Shown here piece after piece: positions 8,787 to 17,567 of a DNA stretch of 64,000 bases. Positions within the stretch are counted from its first letter, which is position 1. Each line of letters starts with the position of its first letter. Origin of the DNA: Verrucomicrobiota bacterium (GTDB lineage Bacteria > Verrucomicrobiota > Verrucomicrobiia > Chthoniobacterales > SZAS-18); assembly GCA_025353105.1 (NCBI GenBank), contig JANXRG010000035.1, positions 62,001 to 126,000 on the forward strand, given 5' to 3'. Below the pieces are notes generated by a model, which saw nothing but the letters and a program-made list of their open reading frames with translations, had not been told where the DNA came from and did not search any database. A program made the position numbers and the translations under genes.

Positions 8787-9644
8787 TCAAGGTTTGGGTG
8801 TGGCGGGGTCGAGAAGCATCTGCACAAGTTGCGTGGCATTGAAGCACGCGTGCATGGCGATCGGGACGTACAATGTTCCGGAAAATTCGTACGCGACCGT
8901 CAGGCACACGGCGAGCGCAAAGAGCCCGCCAAACGCGGGGAGACTGCCGTGGATGAAGGCGAAGAGCGCGGCATTGAAGACGATGGCGGCGGCCAACCCG
9001 CCGTATTTCTTGGCCACGCCGTAGATCAGGCCGCGAAAGAAAAGTTCCTCGCTGAAGGGCGCGATGATGACGGCGGAAACGGCGACCGCGATTTTCTCCC
9101 GACCCTGCCCCGCGCCGCGAAAAATTTTCACGAGCTCCTGCAAGTCATCTGGTCCAGTCGAAAAACTCTGCGTCAGGAGCGAGCCGAGCACGACGATGGG
9201 GAAAGCGGCAAAAGTGAGCAGGAGCCCAATGCCGAACGCCTTCCAGATTGGCTGTCGGTCCAGACCAAACAGCAGGCTGAGATTTCGACCGCGCGACTTT
9301 AGCACCGCGAGCACTCCGCCCGTAAAGAGCACCGTCATTGTCTCAAAGAGGAGAATCGAAGAGAACGTCAACTCCGTCTTCGGCGCGGCCGGGAGCGCGA
9401 TGTACTGCACACCTCCGAGCGACACGTAAAAGAACGACAGCATCAGCGCGAGACCCAGCTCCACGGGTCCAAAATCGGAAACCTCCACGGCATCGCTGCC
9501 CGCGCGAAATACGCGCCGGCAGACGTAGCCAAAAACAACGGCCGAGAACGCGAACCAGGCGTAGTCCACCCAGTCGATCGACTCGACCGACGGAGCGGCG
9601 GCGGAAGCGGCGGCAGCGAGAATTTCCACGGGCGGACCATCCAC
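8787..9644 (-). CDS. CPBP family intramembrane glutamic endopeptidase-like protein
   Basis: Integral membrane protein of 285 aa with about seven to eight hydrophobic segments. It carries the CPBP (Abi/CAAX) motifs: EELFFRG (EExxxR), a downstream FIHGS (FxxxH-type) and HACFNAT near the C-terminus (HxxxN/D). Family members are Rce1-like proteases or are involved in bacteriocin self-immunity and protein modification; the substrate cannot be told from sequence. The start codon is GTG. Located 4 bp upstream of thiL, so probably first or internal in the CPBP-thiL-tsaE transcription unit. Confidence 0.85.
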   Translation of the reverse strand: MDGPPVEILAAAASAAAPSVESIDWVDYAWFAFSAVVFGYVCRRVFRAGSDAVEVSDFGPVELGLALMLSFFYVSLGGVQYIALPAAPKTELTFSSILLFETMTVLFTGGVLAVLKSRGRNLSLLFGLDRQPIWKAFGIGLLLTFAAFPIVVLGSLLTQSFSTGPDDLQELVKIFRGAGQGREKIAVAVSAVIIAPFSEELFFRGLIYGVAKKYGGLAAAIVFNAALFAFIHGSLPAFGGLFALAVCLTVAYEFSGTLYVPIAMHACFNATQLVQMLLDPATPKP

Positions 9645-9662
9645 CGCTGGCGATCATGCGCA

Positions 9663-9690
9663 AGACCCGGCGGTCGCGCGGTCGGGTCCT
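9663..9690 (-). terminator. Weak hairpin after the ABC ATPase gene
   Basis: Inverted repeat with seven to eight paired bases (AGGACCCG / CGGGTCTT on the minus strand, one G-U) and a 13-base GC-rich loop, starting right at the stop of the ABC ATPase gene. There is no real U tract afterwards, so termination strength is doubtful. Confidence 0.3.
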
Positions 9691-10683
9691 TTACAAATTA
9701 ATTTCCTTGAGCCGCAGGCAGGTCGCGCGGCGTTCGACGTTGAAATCGATCCAGCCCGGCACCTCGGTCCGGCACGCGTCGATGACGTGCGAGCAGCGCG
9801 GGTGGAACGGGCAACCCTTCGGGGGATTCAGCGGAGACGGCGGGTCGCCCGCGAGAATGATCCGCCGACGCGTCTTCTCCCGCACGGGATCGGGCACGGG
9901 CACCGCGCTGACGAGTGCCTTTGTGTACGGATGCAGCGGACGCTCGAAGACCTCCACCGCGGGTCCAACCTCTACGATGCGGCCGAGGTACATCACGGCG
10001 ATGCGATCGGCGATGTGCTTCACGACTGAGAGATCGTGCGAGATGAAAATCATCGTGAGCTTCATCTCACGGACGAGCCGGAAAATCAGGTTCAGGATCT
10101 GCGCCTGAATCGAGACATCGAGCGCGCTGACGGGTTCGTCGGCGATGATGAGCTTCGGCTCGACCGCGAGAGCACGCGCGATGGCGATGCGCTGGCGCTG
10201 GCCGCCGCTGAACTCATGCGGGTACTTGCGTTGAAACCGCGCGGCGAGGCCCACCTTTTCGAGGAGCGCACTCACGCGCTTCGGCAGTTGGTTGGAGGGC
10301 ACCGACTGATGCGTGGAGATGGCCTCCGCGAGCGTGTCGTAAACCGTCATGCGCGGATTGAGCGACGCATACGGATCCTGGAAGATCATCTGGAAATCCG
10401 TGCGCGCCTTGCGCAGGGACTCGCCGTGCAACGAGGCGAGATCGCGCCCGGCGAGCAACACGCGGCCGGCGGTGGGCGGAATCAACTGCAGGATCGTCCG
10501 ACCGAGCGTCGATTTACCGCAGCCCGATTCGCCCACGAGGCCGACGACCTCCCCCTTGGCGAGCGAGAGATCAATGCCATCGACGGCCTTCACGGTGCCG
10601 ACCTGTTTCTTGAACAGGAAGCCCTTCTCGACGGGGAAGTGCGTCCTGACGTTTTCCAGCTCAAGAAACGCGTCGGTCGGCAT
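9691..10683 (-). CDS. Oligopeptide/dipeptide-type ABC transporter ATP-binding protein (OppF/DppF-like)
   Basis: ATPase subunit of a peptide or nickel-type ABC importer. The 330 aa protein has Walker A GESGCGKST, the signature SGGQRQRIAIARAL, Walker B LIIADEPVSALD and the C-terminal oligopeptide-transporter extension starting HPYTKAL. That extension has a Cys cluster (CPFHPRCSHVIDAC) that binds a metal cluster in some family members. The F-type subunit normally pairs with a D-type ATPase, two permeases and a binding protein. None of these is in the window: the neighbours are a CPBP protease and an FKBP isomerase. Its partners must therefore be elsewhere. Confidence 0.9.
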   Translation of the reverse strand: MPTDAFLELENVRTHFPVEKGFLFKKQVGTVKAVDGIDLSLAKGEVVGLVGESGCGKSTLGRTILQLIPPTAGRVLLAGRDLASLHGESLRKARTDFQMIFQDPYASLNPRMTVYDTLAEAISTHQSVPSNQLPKRVSALLEKVGLAARFQRKYPHEFSGGQRQRIAIARALAVEPKLIIADEPVSALDVSIQAQILNLIFRLVREMKLTMIFISHDLSVVKHIADRIAVMYLGRIVEVGPAVEVFERPLHPYTKALVSAVPVPDPVREKTRRRIILAGDPPSPLNPPKGCPFHPRCSHVIDACRTEVPGWIDFNVERRATCLRLKEINL

Positions 10684-10701
10684 GGCGGACGCGCGGCGAC
10701 G

Positions 10702-11481
10702 TTACTTTTGACCTTCGATGCCGAGCAGTTCGACCTCGAAAATCAGCGTCGTATTGGGTCCGATCTCGGGACCGGCGCCGTTCTCGCGGTAGGCGAGATC
10801 CGAGGGGACAAAGAGCTGGTATTTCGAACCAACCTTCATGAGTTGAATGGCCTCCGTCCAGCCCGGAATGACGCGGGTGACGGGAAACTTGAGCGGCTCG
10901 TTGCGCTTGTAGGAGCTGTCGAATTCTTTGCCGTTGATGAGCGTGCCGCGGTAGTGGGCCGACACCGTGTCGGTGGATTTCGGCGTCGCGCCCGTGCCTT
11001 CCTTGATCACCTTGTATTGGAGGCCGCTCGCGGTCGTCTTCACCCCCTCTTTGGTCTTGTTCGTGGCGAGGAAGGCCTCACCCTCCTTCTTGTTGGCTTC
11101 GCCGGTGGTTTTCATCTTGGCCATTTGCTTGTTTTGATTCTCCGTTTGGATCGCGGTCAGGGTGTCCTGAATTTCGCGTTCCGACATCTTCTGCGGCGAG
11201 CCCGTCAACGCATCCGTGACGGCAGTGATGATCGTCTGGGGATCGGCATCGACGCCCTGTTCCTTCAGCGTCGTCAAATCGCGTCCGACCTTGGCCCCGA
11301 TCGCATAGCCGGACTTCTCGCGATTGGTCTTGTAAAATGAAGCCGGGGCCGCCGTGGCCGCGGGTGACGCGGCGGGGCTTGCCACCGGGGCGGCGGGCTT
11401 CTCTTGCGCAGGGGCCAGCGCGGCAATTCCGAGCAGCCCGGAGGCAAACAGGGGGAGACGAAGAATGGAGCGGGAAGTCAT
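10702..11481 (-). CDS. Exported FKBP-type peptidyl-prolyl cis-trans isomerase
   Basis: Periplasmic folding catalyst of 259 aa. It has a signal peptide (SRSILRLPLFASGLLGIAALAPAQ), an Ala/Pro-rich linker, an FKBP N-terminal dimerisation domain (about 50-150, including YAIGAKVGRDL) and a C-terminal FKBP domain (about 155-257). The FKBP core shows VSAHYRGTLINGKEFDSSY, VIPGWTEAIQLMKVGSKY and the closing LIFEVELLGIE. Similar in layout to FkpA/Mip. It is followed after 18 bp by the lone ABC ATPase gene and is divergent from ugd across about 200 bp. Confidence 0.92.
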   Translation of the reverse strand: MTSRSILRLPLFASGLLGIAALAPAQEKPAAPVASPAASPAATAAPASFYKTNREKSGYAIGAKVGRDLTTLKEQGVDADPQTIITAVTDALTGSPQKMSEREIQDTLTAIQTENQNKQMAKMKTTGEANKKEGEAFLATNKTKEGVKTTASGLQYKVIKEGTGATPKSTDTVSAHYRGTLINGKEFDSSYKRNEPLKFPVTRVIPGWTEAIQLMKVGSKYQLFVPSDLAYRENGAGPEIGPNTTLIFEVELLGIEGQK

Positions 11482-11681
11482 AAAGGGTCGGGAGTTTTAA
11501 ACGCATCCGGCAGGGAATGCGAAAGGAATTTTTCGAGACGACCTGCGGCCTGCGTGGCACGGACCGGCGTCGGTTGCGGGTTGTCGACTGAATAATTCGG
11601 GGTTAAAAGCGTCCCTCTCTGCCCGACTTGCGGCGGCCTGCTGCCGTCGCCCGATACCAACCCAAACCCCCTCTCCCAGTC

Positions 11682-13004
11682 ATGGACCTTTGCATCATCG
11701 GCTCGGGCTACGTCGGACTCGTTTCCGGTGCCTGTTTCGCGGAAGTCGGCCACCACGTGATTTGCGTCGACAACGATCCGCGCAAGCTCACGGCGCTCAA
11801 GTCGGGCCAGATTCCCATCTACGAACCGGGCTTGGAGGATCTCGTGAAGCGCAACGTCGCCGCGCATCGCCTTCATTTCACCGGCAGCATCGGCGAGGCC
11901 GTCGAAAAATCGCAGGTGGTCTTCATCGCCGTGCCGACGCCGCCGCAGCCGGATGGCAGCGTGGATTTGAGCTACATCGAGCGGGTGGCGCGGGAAATCG
12001 CGGGCGTGCTCAAGCCGGGCGAGTACCGCGTCGTGGTCGACAAAAGCACGGTGCCGGTGAAGACCGGCGATAACGTGACGGACACGATCAAGCGTTACGC
12101 GAAGCCGGGCGTGGAGTTCGACGTGGTCAGCAACCCGGAATTCCTGCGCGAAGGCTGCGCCGTGGCGGATTTGATGAAGCCGGATCGCGTGGTCGTCGGC
12201 TCGAACAGCGACCGGGCGCTCAATCTGATGAAGAAGATCTACGAGCCGTTCATGGCGCCGATCATCGTCACCGACGTGAACTCGGCCGAGCTGATCAAGC
12301 ACGCGGCAAATTCCTTCCTGGCGCTGAAGATTTCATACGCGAACGCCTTGAGCGCGATTTGCGAGGCGAGCGGCGCCGACATCGAGAAGGTCGTGGACGG
12401 CATCGGCAGCGACAAGCGCATCGGCCGGCATTTTCTCAATGCGGGCCTGGGCTACGGCGGATCCTGCTTCCCCAAGGACATCGCGGCGTTCATCGCGATC
12501 GCGGATCAATTGGGGCGGCCCTTTACGCTGCTCAAGGAGGTCCAGCGCATCAACCGCGAGCAAAAGGAACGCTTCATTCAGAAGATGCGCGATGCGTTGT
12601 GGATTTTGCGCGACAAGAAAATTGCGGTCTGGGGACTCACCTTCAAGCCGGACACCGACGATGTCCGTTCCTCGGTGGCGATCGATTTGGTCAACGATCT
12701 GTGCCGGGAAGGCGCGCACGTCACGGCCTATGATCCGAAAGGCATGGAGAAGGCCGTGGAATTCAAACTGATTCCCGCCAGCGTCAAGCTGGCGAAGTCG
12801 CCGCTCGAAGCGGTGGACGGGGCCGAGGCGCTGGTGCTCGCGACGGAGTGGCGGGAGTTCAAGGAAGTGGATCTCACGGCGATCAAGGCCCGGATGCACA
12901 CCCCCCTGGTGTTCGACGGCCGAAATCTCTTTGATCCGGCGACGATGAAGGAACTCGGCTTTAACTACCGTTGCATCGGCCGGCCCGCGATGGAAACGCG
13001 CTGA
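11682..13004 (+). CDS. ugd: UDP-glucose 6-dehydrogenase
   Basis: NAD-dependent four-electron oxidation of UDP-glucose to UDP-glucuronate, a precursor for capsule, exopolysaccharide or modified LPS. I start at the ATG giving MDLCIIGSGYVGLVSG (440 aa), which places the Rossmann GxGYVG at the N-terminus as in the family; the track ORF adds 18 unlikely residues. Catalytic Cys is in YGGSCFPKD. The C-terminal UDP-binding domain contains VWGLTFKPDTDDVRSS. Convergent with lpxD, and no polysaccharide export genes are adjacent. Confidence 0.95.
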   Translation: MDLCIIGSGYVGLVSGACFAEVGHHVICVDNDPRKLTALKSGQIPIYEPGLEDLVKRNVAAHRLHFTGSIGEAVEKSQVVFIAVPTPPQPDGSVDLSYIERVAREIAGVLKPGEYRVVVDKSTVPVKTGDNVTDTIKRYAKPGVEFDVVSNPEFLREGCAVADLMKPDRVVVGSNSDRALNLMKKIYEPFMAPIIVTDVNSAELIKHAANSFLALKISYANALSAICEASGADIEKVVDGIGSDKRIGRHFLNAGLGYGGSCFPKDIAAFIAIADQLGRPFTLLKEVQRINREQKERFIQKMRDALWILRDKKIAVWGLTFKPDTDDVRSSVAIDLVNDLCREGAHVTAYDPKGMEKAVEFKLIPASVKLAKSPLEAVDGAEALVLATEWREFKEVDLTAIKARMHTPLVFDGRNLFDPATMKELGFNYRCIGRPAMETR

Positions 13005-13072
13005 CCGAGCCGGGGCGCGCCGACGTTTTTTTGTCGGTTGCGCGGGTCGAAAAACGTGATGTCGCCGCGCGA

Positions 13073-14122
13073 TCAGGCGTGCGGCTCCGCGAGTTGCCGC
13101 TTGAGGGCGGCCACCTCGGATTCCAGTTGGTTGACGCGTTCGATCAATTTCGGCAGGCGACGCATGCGCGTGTTGTATTCAATCGCTGCGAGCATCGGCT
13201 TGGCCGGCGTCCCGAACATTTTTGCGCCGGCCGGCACGCTTTTGGTGATGCCACTTTGGGCGCTCACGAGCACGCCATCGCCGAGCGTGATGTGGCCGAC
13301 GACGCCGACCTGCCCGGCGAGAATGACGCCTTTTCCGAGGCGGGTGCTCCCGGAGATGCCGGCCTGCGCGACGATGAGGCAATGCGGGCCAATGACCACG
13401 TTGTGGGCGATCTGAACGAGGTTGTCGATTTTTGTGCCTTCGCCGATGCGCGTCATGCCGAAGCGGGCGCGATCGATCGTGACCCCCGCGCCGATTTCTA
13501 CGTCGTCCCCGATTTCCACCCCGCCCACCTGGGGCACCTTGACGTGGCGGCCCTCGACCGTGGTAAACCCAAATCCGTCGCCGCCGATGACGGCGCCGCT
13601 GTGCACGAGACAGCGCCGCCCGATACTTACGCGTTCGCGGATGGTCACGAGCGGATGGACGAATGATTCGTCACCGATGCGGCTCTCTCGGCCGACAAAA
13701 GAGTGCGCGCCGAGGCAGACGCGATCGCCAAGCACGGCCCCGGCCTCAATGACGGCGTACGGTTGAATCGAGACATCGCGACCGATCTGCGCCGTGGAAG
13801 AAACCACGGCGGTCGGGTGGATGCCGGTCGCGGGCGGAGGCACGGGTGGCTGCAGGGCGGCCACGACGGACGTAAAGGCCAGCGAGGGATTCGGCACCGC
13901 GATGACCGCGCCAACGTCCGGCAGCGGCTCCGTGAAATCGTCCGGCACCAGCGCGACTCCGGCCTTCGACTTCCGCAGGGCGGGGAGGTATTTTGGGTTG
14001 CTAAAAAATGTGGCATCATCGGGTGTCGCATCCTCGAGCGCGGCCACACCGTGGACAATTGCCTCACTGCGGCCAGCGACAAGGCGGCCACCAACGAGCT
14101 GGGCGAGCTGGGAAGCGGTCAT
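13073..14122 (-). CDS. lpxD: UDP-3-O-(3-hydroxyacyl)glucosamine N-acyltransferase
   Basis: Third step of lipid A synthesis: transfers a hydroxyacyl chain from acyl-ACP to the amine of UDP-3-O-acylglucosamine in the cytosol. The 349 aa protein has the N-terminal uridine-binding LpxD domain, a left-handed beta-helix of hexapeptide repeats and a C-terminal helix (IERVNQLESEVAALKRQL) typical of the trimer. The catalytic His lies in VQIAHNVVIG. It is the third gene of the minus-strand set bamA-ompH-lpxD, an arrangement also found in Proteobacteria, and shows that the organism makes LPS. Confidence 0.95.
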   Translation of the reverse strand: MTASQLAQLVGGRLVAGRSEAIVHGVAALEDATPDDATFFSNPKYLPALRKSKAGVALVPDDFTEPLPDVGAVIAVPNPSLAFTSVVAALQPPVPPPATGIHPTAVVSSTAQIGRDVSIQPYAVIEAGAVLGDRVCLGAHSFVGRESRIGDESFVHPLVTIRERVSIGRRCLVHSGAVIGGDGFGFTTVEGRHVKVPQVGGVEIGDDVEIGAGVTIDRARFGMTRIGEGTKIDNLVQIAHNVVIGPHCLIVAQAGISGSTRLGKGVILAGQVGVVGHITLGDGVLVSAQSGITKSVPAGAKMFGTPAKPMLAAIEYNTRMRRLPKLIERVNQLESEVAALKRQLAEPHA

Positions 14123-14201
14123 GCGATGGAGTTAAGATCGATTGGAGGCGGCGTCGAGCGCGAAGGTGCGTCGCGCGCATCGCAACGGGCGCCGCCGGGC
14201 C

Positions 14202-14245
14202 CAAACGCAACAAACCCGCGCGGCCCCAAAAAAGGGCGGCGCGGG
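14202..14245 (-). terminator. Putative intrinsic terminator between ompH and lpxD
   Basis: On the minus strand an 11 bp GC stem with one G-G mismatch (CCCGCGC-x-GCCC type) closes on a T-rich loop and is followed by TTTGTTGCGTTTG. It lies just after the ompH stop and before lpxD, so it may reduce read-through from bamA-ompH into lpxD. Confidence 0.5.
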
Positions 14246-14270
14246 CGTTGGGGGAATTCGACGGGACGCG

Positions 14271-14915
14271 TTACTTCTTGGGCGTCGCGGCCGGCTTGGC
14301 GGCGGCGGGAGCATCGGACTTCGGCGTCGCGGCGGCGGCGGGCTTCGTTTTGTTCAAGGCGATCACCACCTCGTTCGTGAAGTCCATGCCGTCCTTGGCA
14401 AACAGAATGAGGGGCACGCCATTGAGGCTGGAGCCGGATTTGTCGAAGACCATGTCGTAGGCGTCCGTCTTCTGGCGGTCGTTCACGATTTTCATGATTT
14501 CCTCGACGATGCCATTGCGCATGCGCACGGCCTGTTCCTGGAGCTGGCGCTCGCGGGTGTTCTTGAACTCCGTGATTTCGCGCTCGAGGTTGCACACCTC
14601 GGCAATCTTGTCGTCGCGCTGCTTGGATTTTTCCTCGCGGGCTGGGGCGCCGAGGGACTTGTTTTCCATGTCCTTGTTCAGCGTGTTGATTTCCTCCAGC
14701 ATCTTGTTCCGGGCTTCCATGCGGTCATCCATCTCCTTCTTGGCGGCGCCGCGGGCTTCGTTAATGCGGGTTTCGGCGTCCTTCGTCTTGTAGTAGTCGG
14801 AGAAGACCTTGTTCATGTCGACCACGCCGACCTTCATCTGGGCCTGCGCCGGAGTGGCGGCGAGGAAGCACAGGGCGAGGAGGGCGGGGACGAGAGCTAG
14901 AGTGCGTTTAATCAT
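14271..14915 (-). CDS. OmpH/Skp family periplasmic chaperone
   Basis: Periplasmic holdase for unfolded outer-membrane proteins on their way to the BAM complex. The 214 aa protein has a signal peptide (IKRTLALVPALLALCFLAATPAQA), then MKVGVVDMNKVFSDYYKT typical of the OmpH N-terminus, a long charged helical-hairpin region (about 50-140) and a C-terminal beta part. The last about 30 residues are Ala/Pro/Lys-rich (AAAATPKSDAPAAAKPAATPKK), a low-complexity tail that is not part of the fold. Follows bamA by 90 bp on the same strand. Confidence 0.9.
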   Translation of the reverse strand: MIKRTLALVPALLALCFLAATPAQAQMKVGVVDMNKVFSDYYKTKDAETRINEARGAAKKEMDDRMEARNKMLEEINTLNKDMENKSLGAPAREEKSKQRDDKIAEVCNLEREITEFKNTRERQLQEQAVRMRNGIVEEIMKIVNDRQKTDAYDMVFDKSGSSLNGVPLILFAKDGMDFTNEVVIALNKTKPAAAATPKSDAPAAAKPAATPKK

Positions 14916-15005
14916 GTTGATGCTGGCAAATACTGCTTGCTGGATTACGGGGTGTTGAGGTCTGGGGAATCATCTCTGACGCCCCGGGTTGGGAATCGTT
15001 CAAAC

Positions 15006-17420
15006 TCAGAACTGGTAGCCGACGTTGAAGTTAAATTTGCCGCTCTTGGATGGATTGGTCGTCCCCGGCGGGCCCTGGTTCGGAGTGGTGATGGGGATGC
15101 CGTAGTCGACGCGGATCGGGCCCACGGGAAGATCCAGGCGCAGGCCCAAGCCAAAGTCCGAGGCGTAACTCTGGAAGCCAAAACTGTAGGACTTGCGATG
15201 ATTGATGCCGCCGTCGTAAAAGACCGCGCCGCGAACCCGCTCGATGATGGGGAAAGTCAATTCCGTCGTGACTCTCCCCACCGTGCGCCCGCCCAAGGGC
15301 TGGTTGAATTGGTTTCTGGGTCCGACGTCGCGATAGTCGAAGCCGCGCAGGTTATTCGCGCCGCCGAGGAAGAATCGATCTTGGAGCGGGACGACGCGCT
15401 GGGAGTTCGCCTGCTCGAACGAGGTAATCTCGGCGCCGTGCAGTGTCGCCACGGTGGAGATTTGCCCGTTGAAGAGCAGGATCATGTCGAAGGGAAGGGG
15501 AATGTAGTGAGAGCCCTCGATATTCCAGCCATAGATTTGCGTGTTGCCCCCGAACGGGCCGCCCGCGATAAATCCACCCGCATCTACCTTGGTGCCGCGG
15601 CGGGTCAGAAAGACGTTATCGCGCGAATCATACGTCAGTCCCCCGGCCACAGCGCTGCGAATGCGCGAGCCCTTCTCCGCCGCGTAGACGCTGTTCGGAT
15701 CCTGCAGGTTGCCAATCGTGATGCGTTCCAGTCGATACTCACTGCGCACCGACACATAACGCCAGAGCGGCCGGCGGAACCCGATCGCGCCGCCCGCATT
15801 GGACTGCGTGTAGAGGTTGGTCTGGTAATTGGTCTTGTGATAGAAGCCTTCGACAGTCATGGCGAATTGCGTGTCGAAGATGTAGGGCTCGGTGAACGCG
15901 ATCACGAAGTCCGAGCGCGTGGTGCCGTAGACCGCGCTGAGGCGGAATTTCTGCCCGCCCCCCGTGAAGGAAGGCCAGTTCGTGATGTCGAAATTACCCT
16001 GCGTCAGCGTGGCTTGCCCGACGAGGCTGTCCACCGAGCTGAAGCCCGCGCCGAAACTGAGTTCGCCGGTACGCTTCTCCTCGACGATGACGTTCATGTC
16101 CTTGCGGCCGGGCACGAGGGTGTCGGAAGGCACGACTTCGACCTTTGAGAAGTAGTTCAGGTTTTCGAGTCGCTTCTTGCTCGCGTCGGCGTAGGGCACG
16201 GCGTAAATGTCGCCCGGGGCGAGGGCGAGTTCCCGGCGGATGACCTTGTCCTTGGTAATCGAGTTTCCCTCGATGTTGATGCGCTCGATGTAGGAAACGA
16301 TGCCCTGGTCGACCGTGTAGGTGAGGTCGACGAGGCCGGGTCCGGCCGGGACGGCATCGGTGCGAACCTGGACGTCGACGTATCCGCGCGAACCATAAAA
16401 ATCATTGAAAATCTTCAGGTCAGCCTTCAGGCCCTTGGGCGTGTAGAGGCTCTTCTCCTGCATCTTGAGGAATTTCCGGAAGGCAGCTTCCGAGAGCAGC
16501 GCGTTGCCCTTGATGTTGAGGTGGGAAATCCGGTATTGGTTGCCCTCGTTGATGACGATGACGAGCGTGGTCTTCCCCCTGGCATCGGTGTCGGTGCGGG
16601 TCTGCACGACCTCCATGTCGATGTAGCCCTTATTCTGGTACAGCTCGCGCACCTCATCGAGATCTTCGCGGAGCTTTGCCTGATCCAGCCGGCCATCCTT
16701 GGTGATGAAGGAGAAGATGGTCTTCGGTTTCGTGTTCTTCATCACCTTGCGAATGGCGCGCGTCTTGATGTTCGCGTTGCCCTCGAACCGGATGGCATTC
16801 AGCACGGCTTTGCCGCCCTCGTTGATCGAGAAATACACCACCGAGCTGCCCGCGGCCTCGTCGCGGCTGACGCGAAATTGCACGTCGATGTTGTTGTAGC
16901 CCTTGCCCTGATACAACTCGATGATTTTCTGGCGGTCACTCTCGAGCACTTCCTCGTTCAGCGCGTTGCCCGTTTTCGCCGAGATCAATTTAAGGATCCT
17001 CTTCGTCTTGAAGACGCTCGCGCCTTCGATCACGATTTCCTTCACGACGTCGCGGCTCTGGATGATCACGATGACTCTTACGCCCCCGTTTGTGGGCTCG
17101 CCGAAGATGCGGACGTTGGTCACGTCACCCGTTGCATAAAGGTTGCGAATATCCTCTTCCAGGCCCGCCTGACTGAAGGGCTGGCCCACGGTCGTGCGCA
17201 TGTTGGACAGGATGCGCTCCCGGCTGACTGTGACGGGCCCCGCGTACTTGATTTCGATCGCCCGCACGATGGCGCCGTCGCGTGGGCTCGTGGCCGGCTG
17301 CTGGGCTGGGAGCCGACCCGGCATGGCCGCGCACGCGATGAGGACGATGGCGACCAGTTGAACGAAGGTGGTCAGCCCGCGCGGGCTCGTTCCGGCAGTG
17401 CGGGGGAAAGCGAATTTCAT
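15006..17420 (-). CDS. bamA: Outer membrane protein assembly factor BamA
   Basis: Central outer-membrane component that inserts beta-barrel proteins. I start at the ATG giving MKFAFPRTAGTSPRG (804 aa), because a signal peptide then follows directly (FVQLVAIVLIACAAMPGRLPAQ). Successive POTRA domains occupy roughly residues 50-420, with motifs such as VREIVIEG-like segments and YFSINEGGKAVLN. A 16-strand barrel (about 450-804) ends with FNFNVGYQF, whose C-terminal Phe is the usual barrel signature. RGFDYRDVGPRN matches the conserved loop-6 (V/I)RG(F/Y) motif. Length equals that of the family. Heads the bamA-ompH-lpxD cluster. Confidence 0.95.
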   Translation of the reverse strand: MKFAFPRTAGTSPRGLTTFVQLVAIVLIACAAMPGRLPAQQPATSPRDGAIVRAIEIKYAGPVTVSRERILSNMRTTVGQPFSQAGLEEDIRNLYATGDVTNVRIFGEPTNGGVRVIVIIQSRDVVKEIVIEGASVFKTKRILKLISAKTGNALNEEVLESDRQKIIELYQGKGYNNIDVQFRVSRDEAAGSSVVYFSINEGGKAVLNAIRFEGNANIKTRAIRKVMKNTKPKTIFSFITKDGRLDQAKLREDLDEVRELYQNKGYIDMEVVQTRTDTDARGKTTLVIVINEGNQYRISHLNIKGNALLSEAAFRKFLKMQEKSLYTPKGLKADLKIFNDFYGSRGYVDVQVRTDAVPAGPGLVDLTYTVDQGIVSYIERINIEGNSITKDKVIRRELALAPGDIYAVPYADASKKRLENLNYFSKVEVVPSDTLVPGRKDMNVIVEEKRTGELSFGAGFSSVDSLVGQATLTQGNFDITNWPSFTGGGQKFRLSAVYGTTRSDFVIAFTEPYIFDTQFAMTVEGFYHKTNYQTNLYTQSNAGGAIGFRRPLWRYVSVRSEYRLERITIGNLQDPNSVYAAEKGSRIRSAVAGGLTYDSRDNVFLTRRGTKVDAGGFIAGGPFGGNTQIYGWNIEGSHYIPLPFDMILLFNGQISTVATLHGAEITSFEQANSQRVVPLQDRFFLGGANNLRGFDYRDVGPRNQFNQPLGGRTVGRVTTELTFPIIERVRGAVFYDGGINHRKSYSFGFQSYASDFGLGLRLDLPVGPIRVDYGIPITTPNQGPPGTTNPSKSGKFNFNVGYQF

Positions 17421-17567
17421 AAGGAAAAATCTGGCGCCGGGGGCATCGACGGGCAAATGCCGGCGACCGCGTAAAGTGGCGCCAAATTTGGTGGAGGACA
17501 GGGAAACGTCAAGAAGATAGACGGCCCGCGCGGGGTGGGGCGTTCGGGTTTGACGGCGCCGCGTACG

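Noticed and set aside
10036-11340. 434 aa plus-strand ORF opposite the ABC ATPase and FKBP genes
   Set aside because: Spans two confident minus-strand genes and their gap; composition typical of a high-GC antisense frame.
13015-13060. Terminator between ugd and lpxD (CCGAC-GTTTTTTT-GTCGG)
   Set aside because: The T run is in the loop, not after the stem, so it does not fit an intrinsic terminator on either strand.
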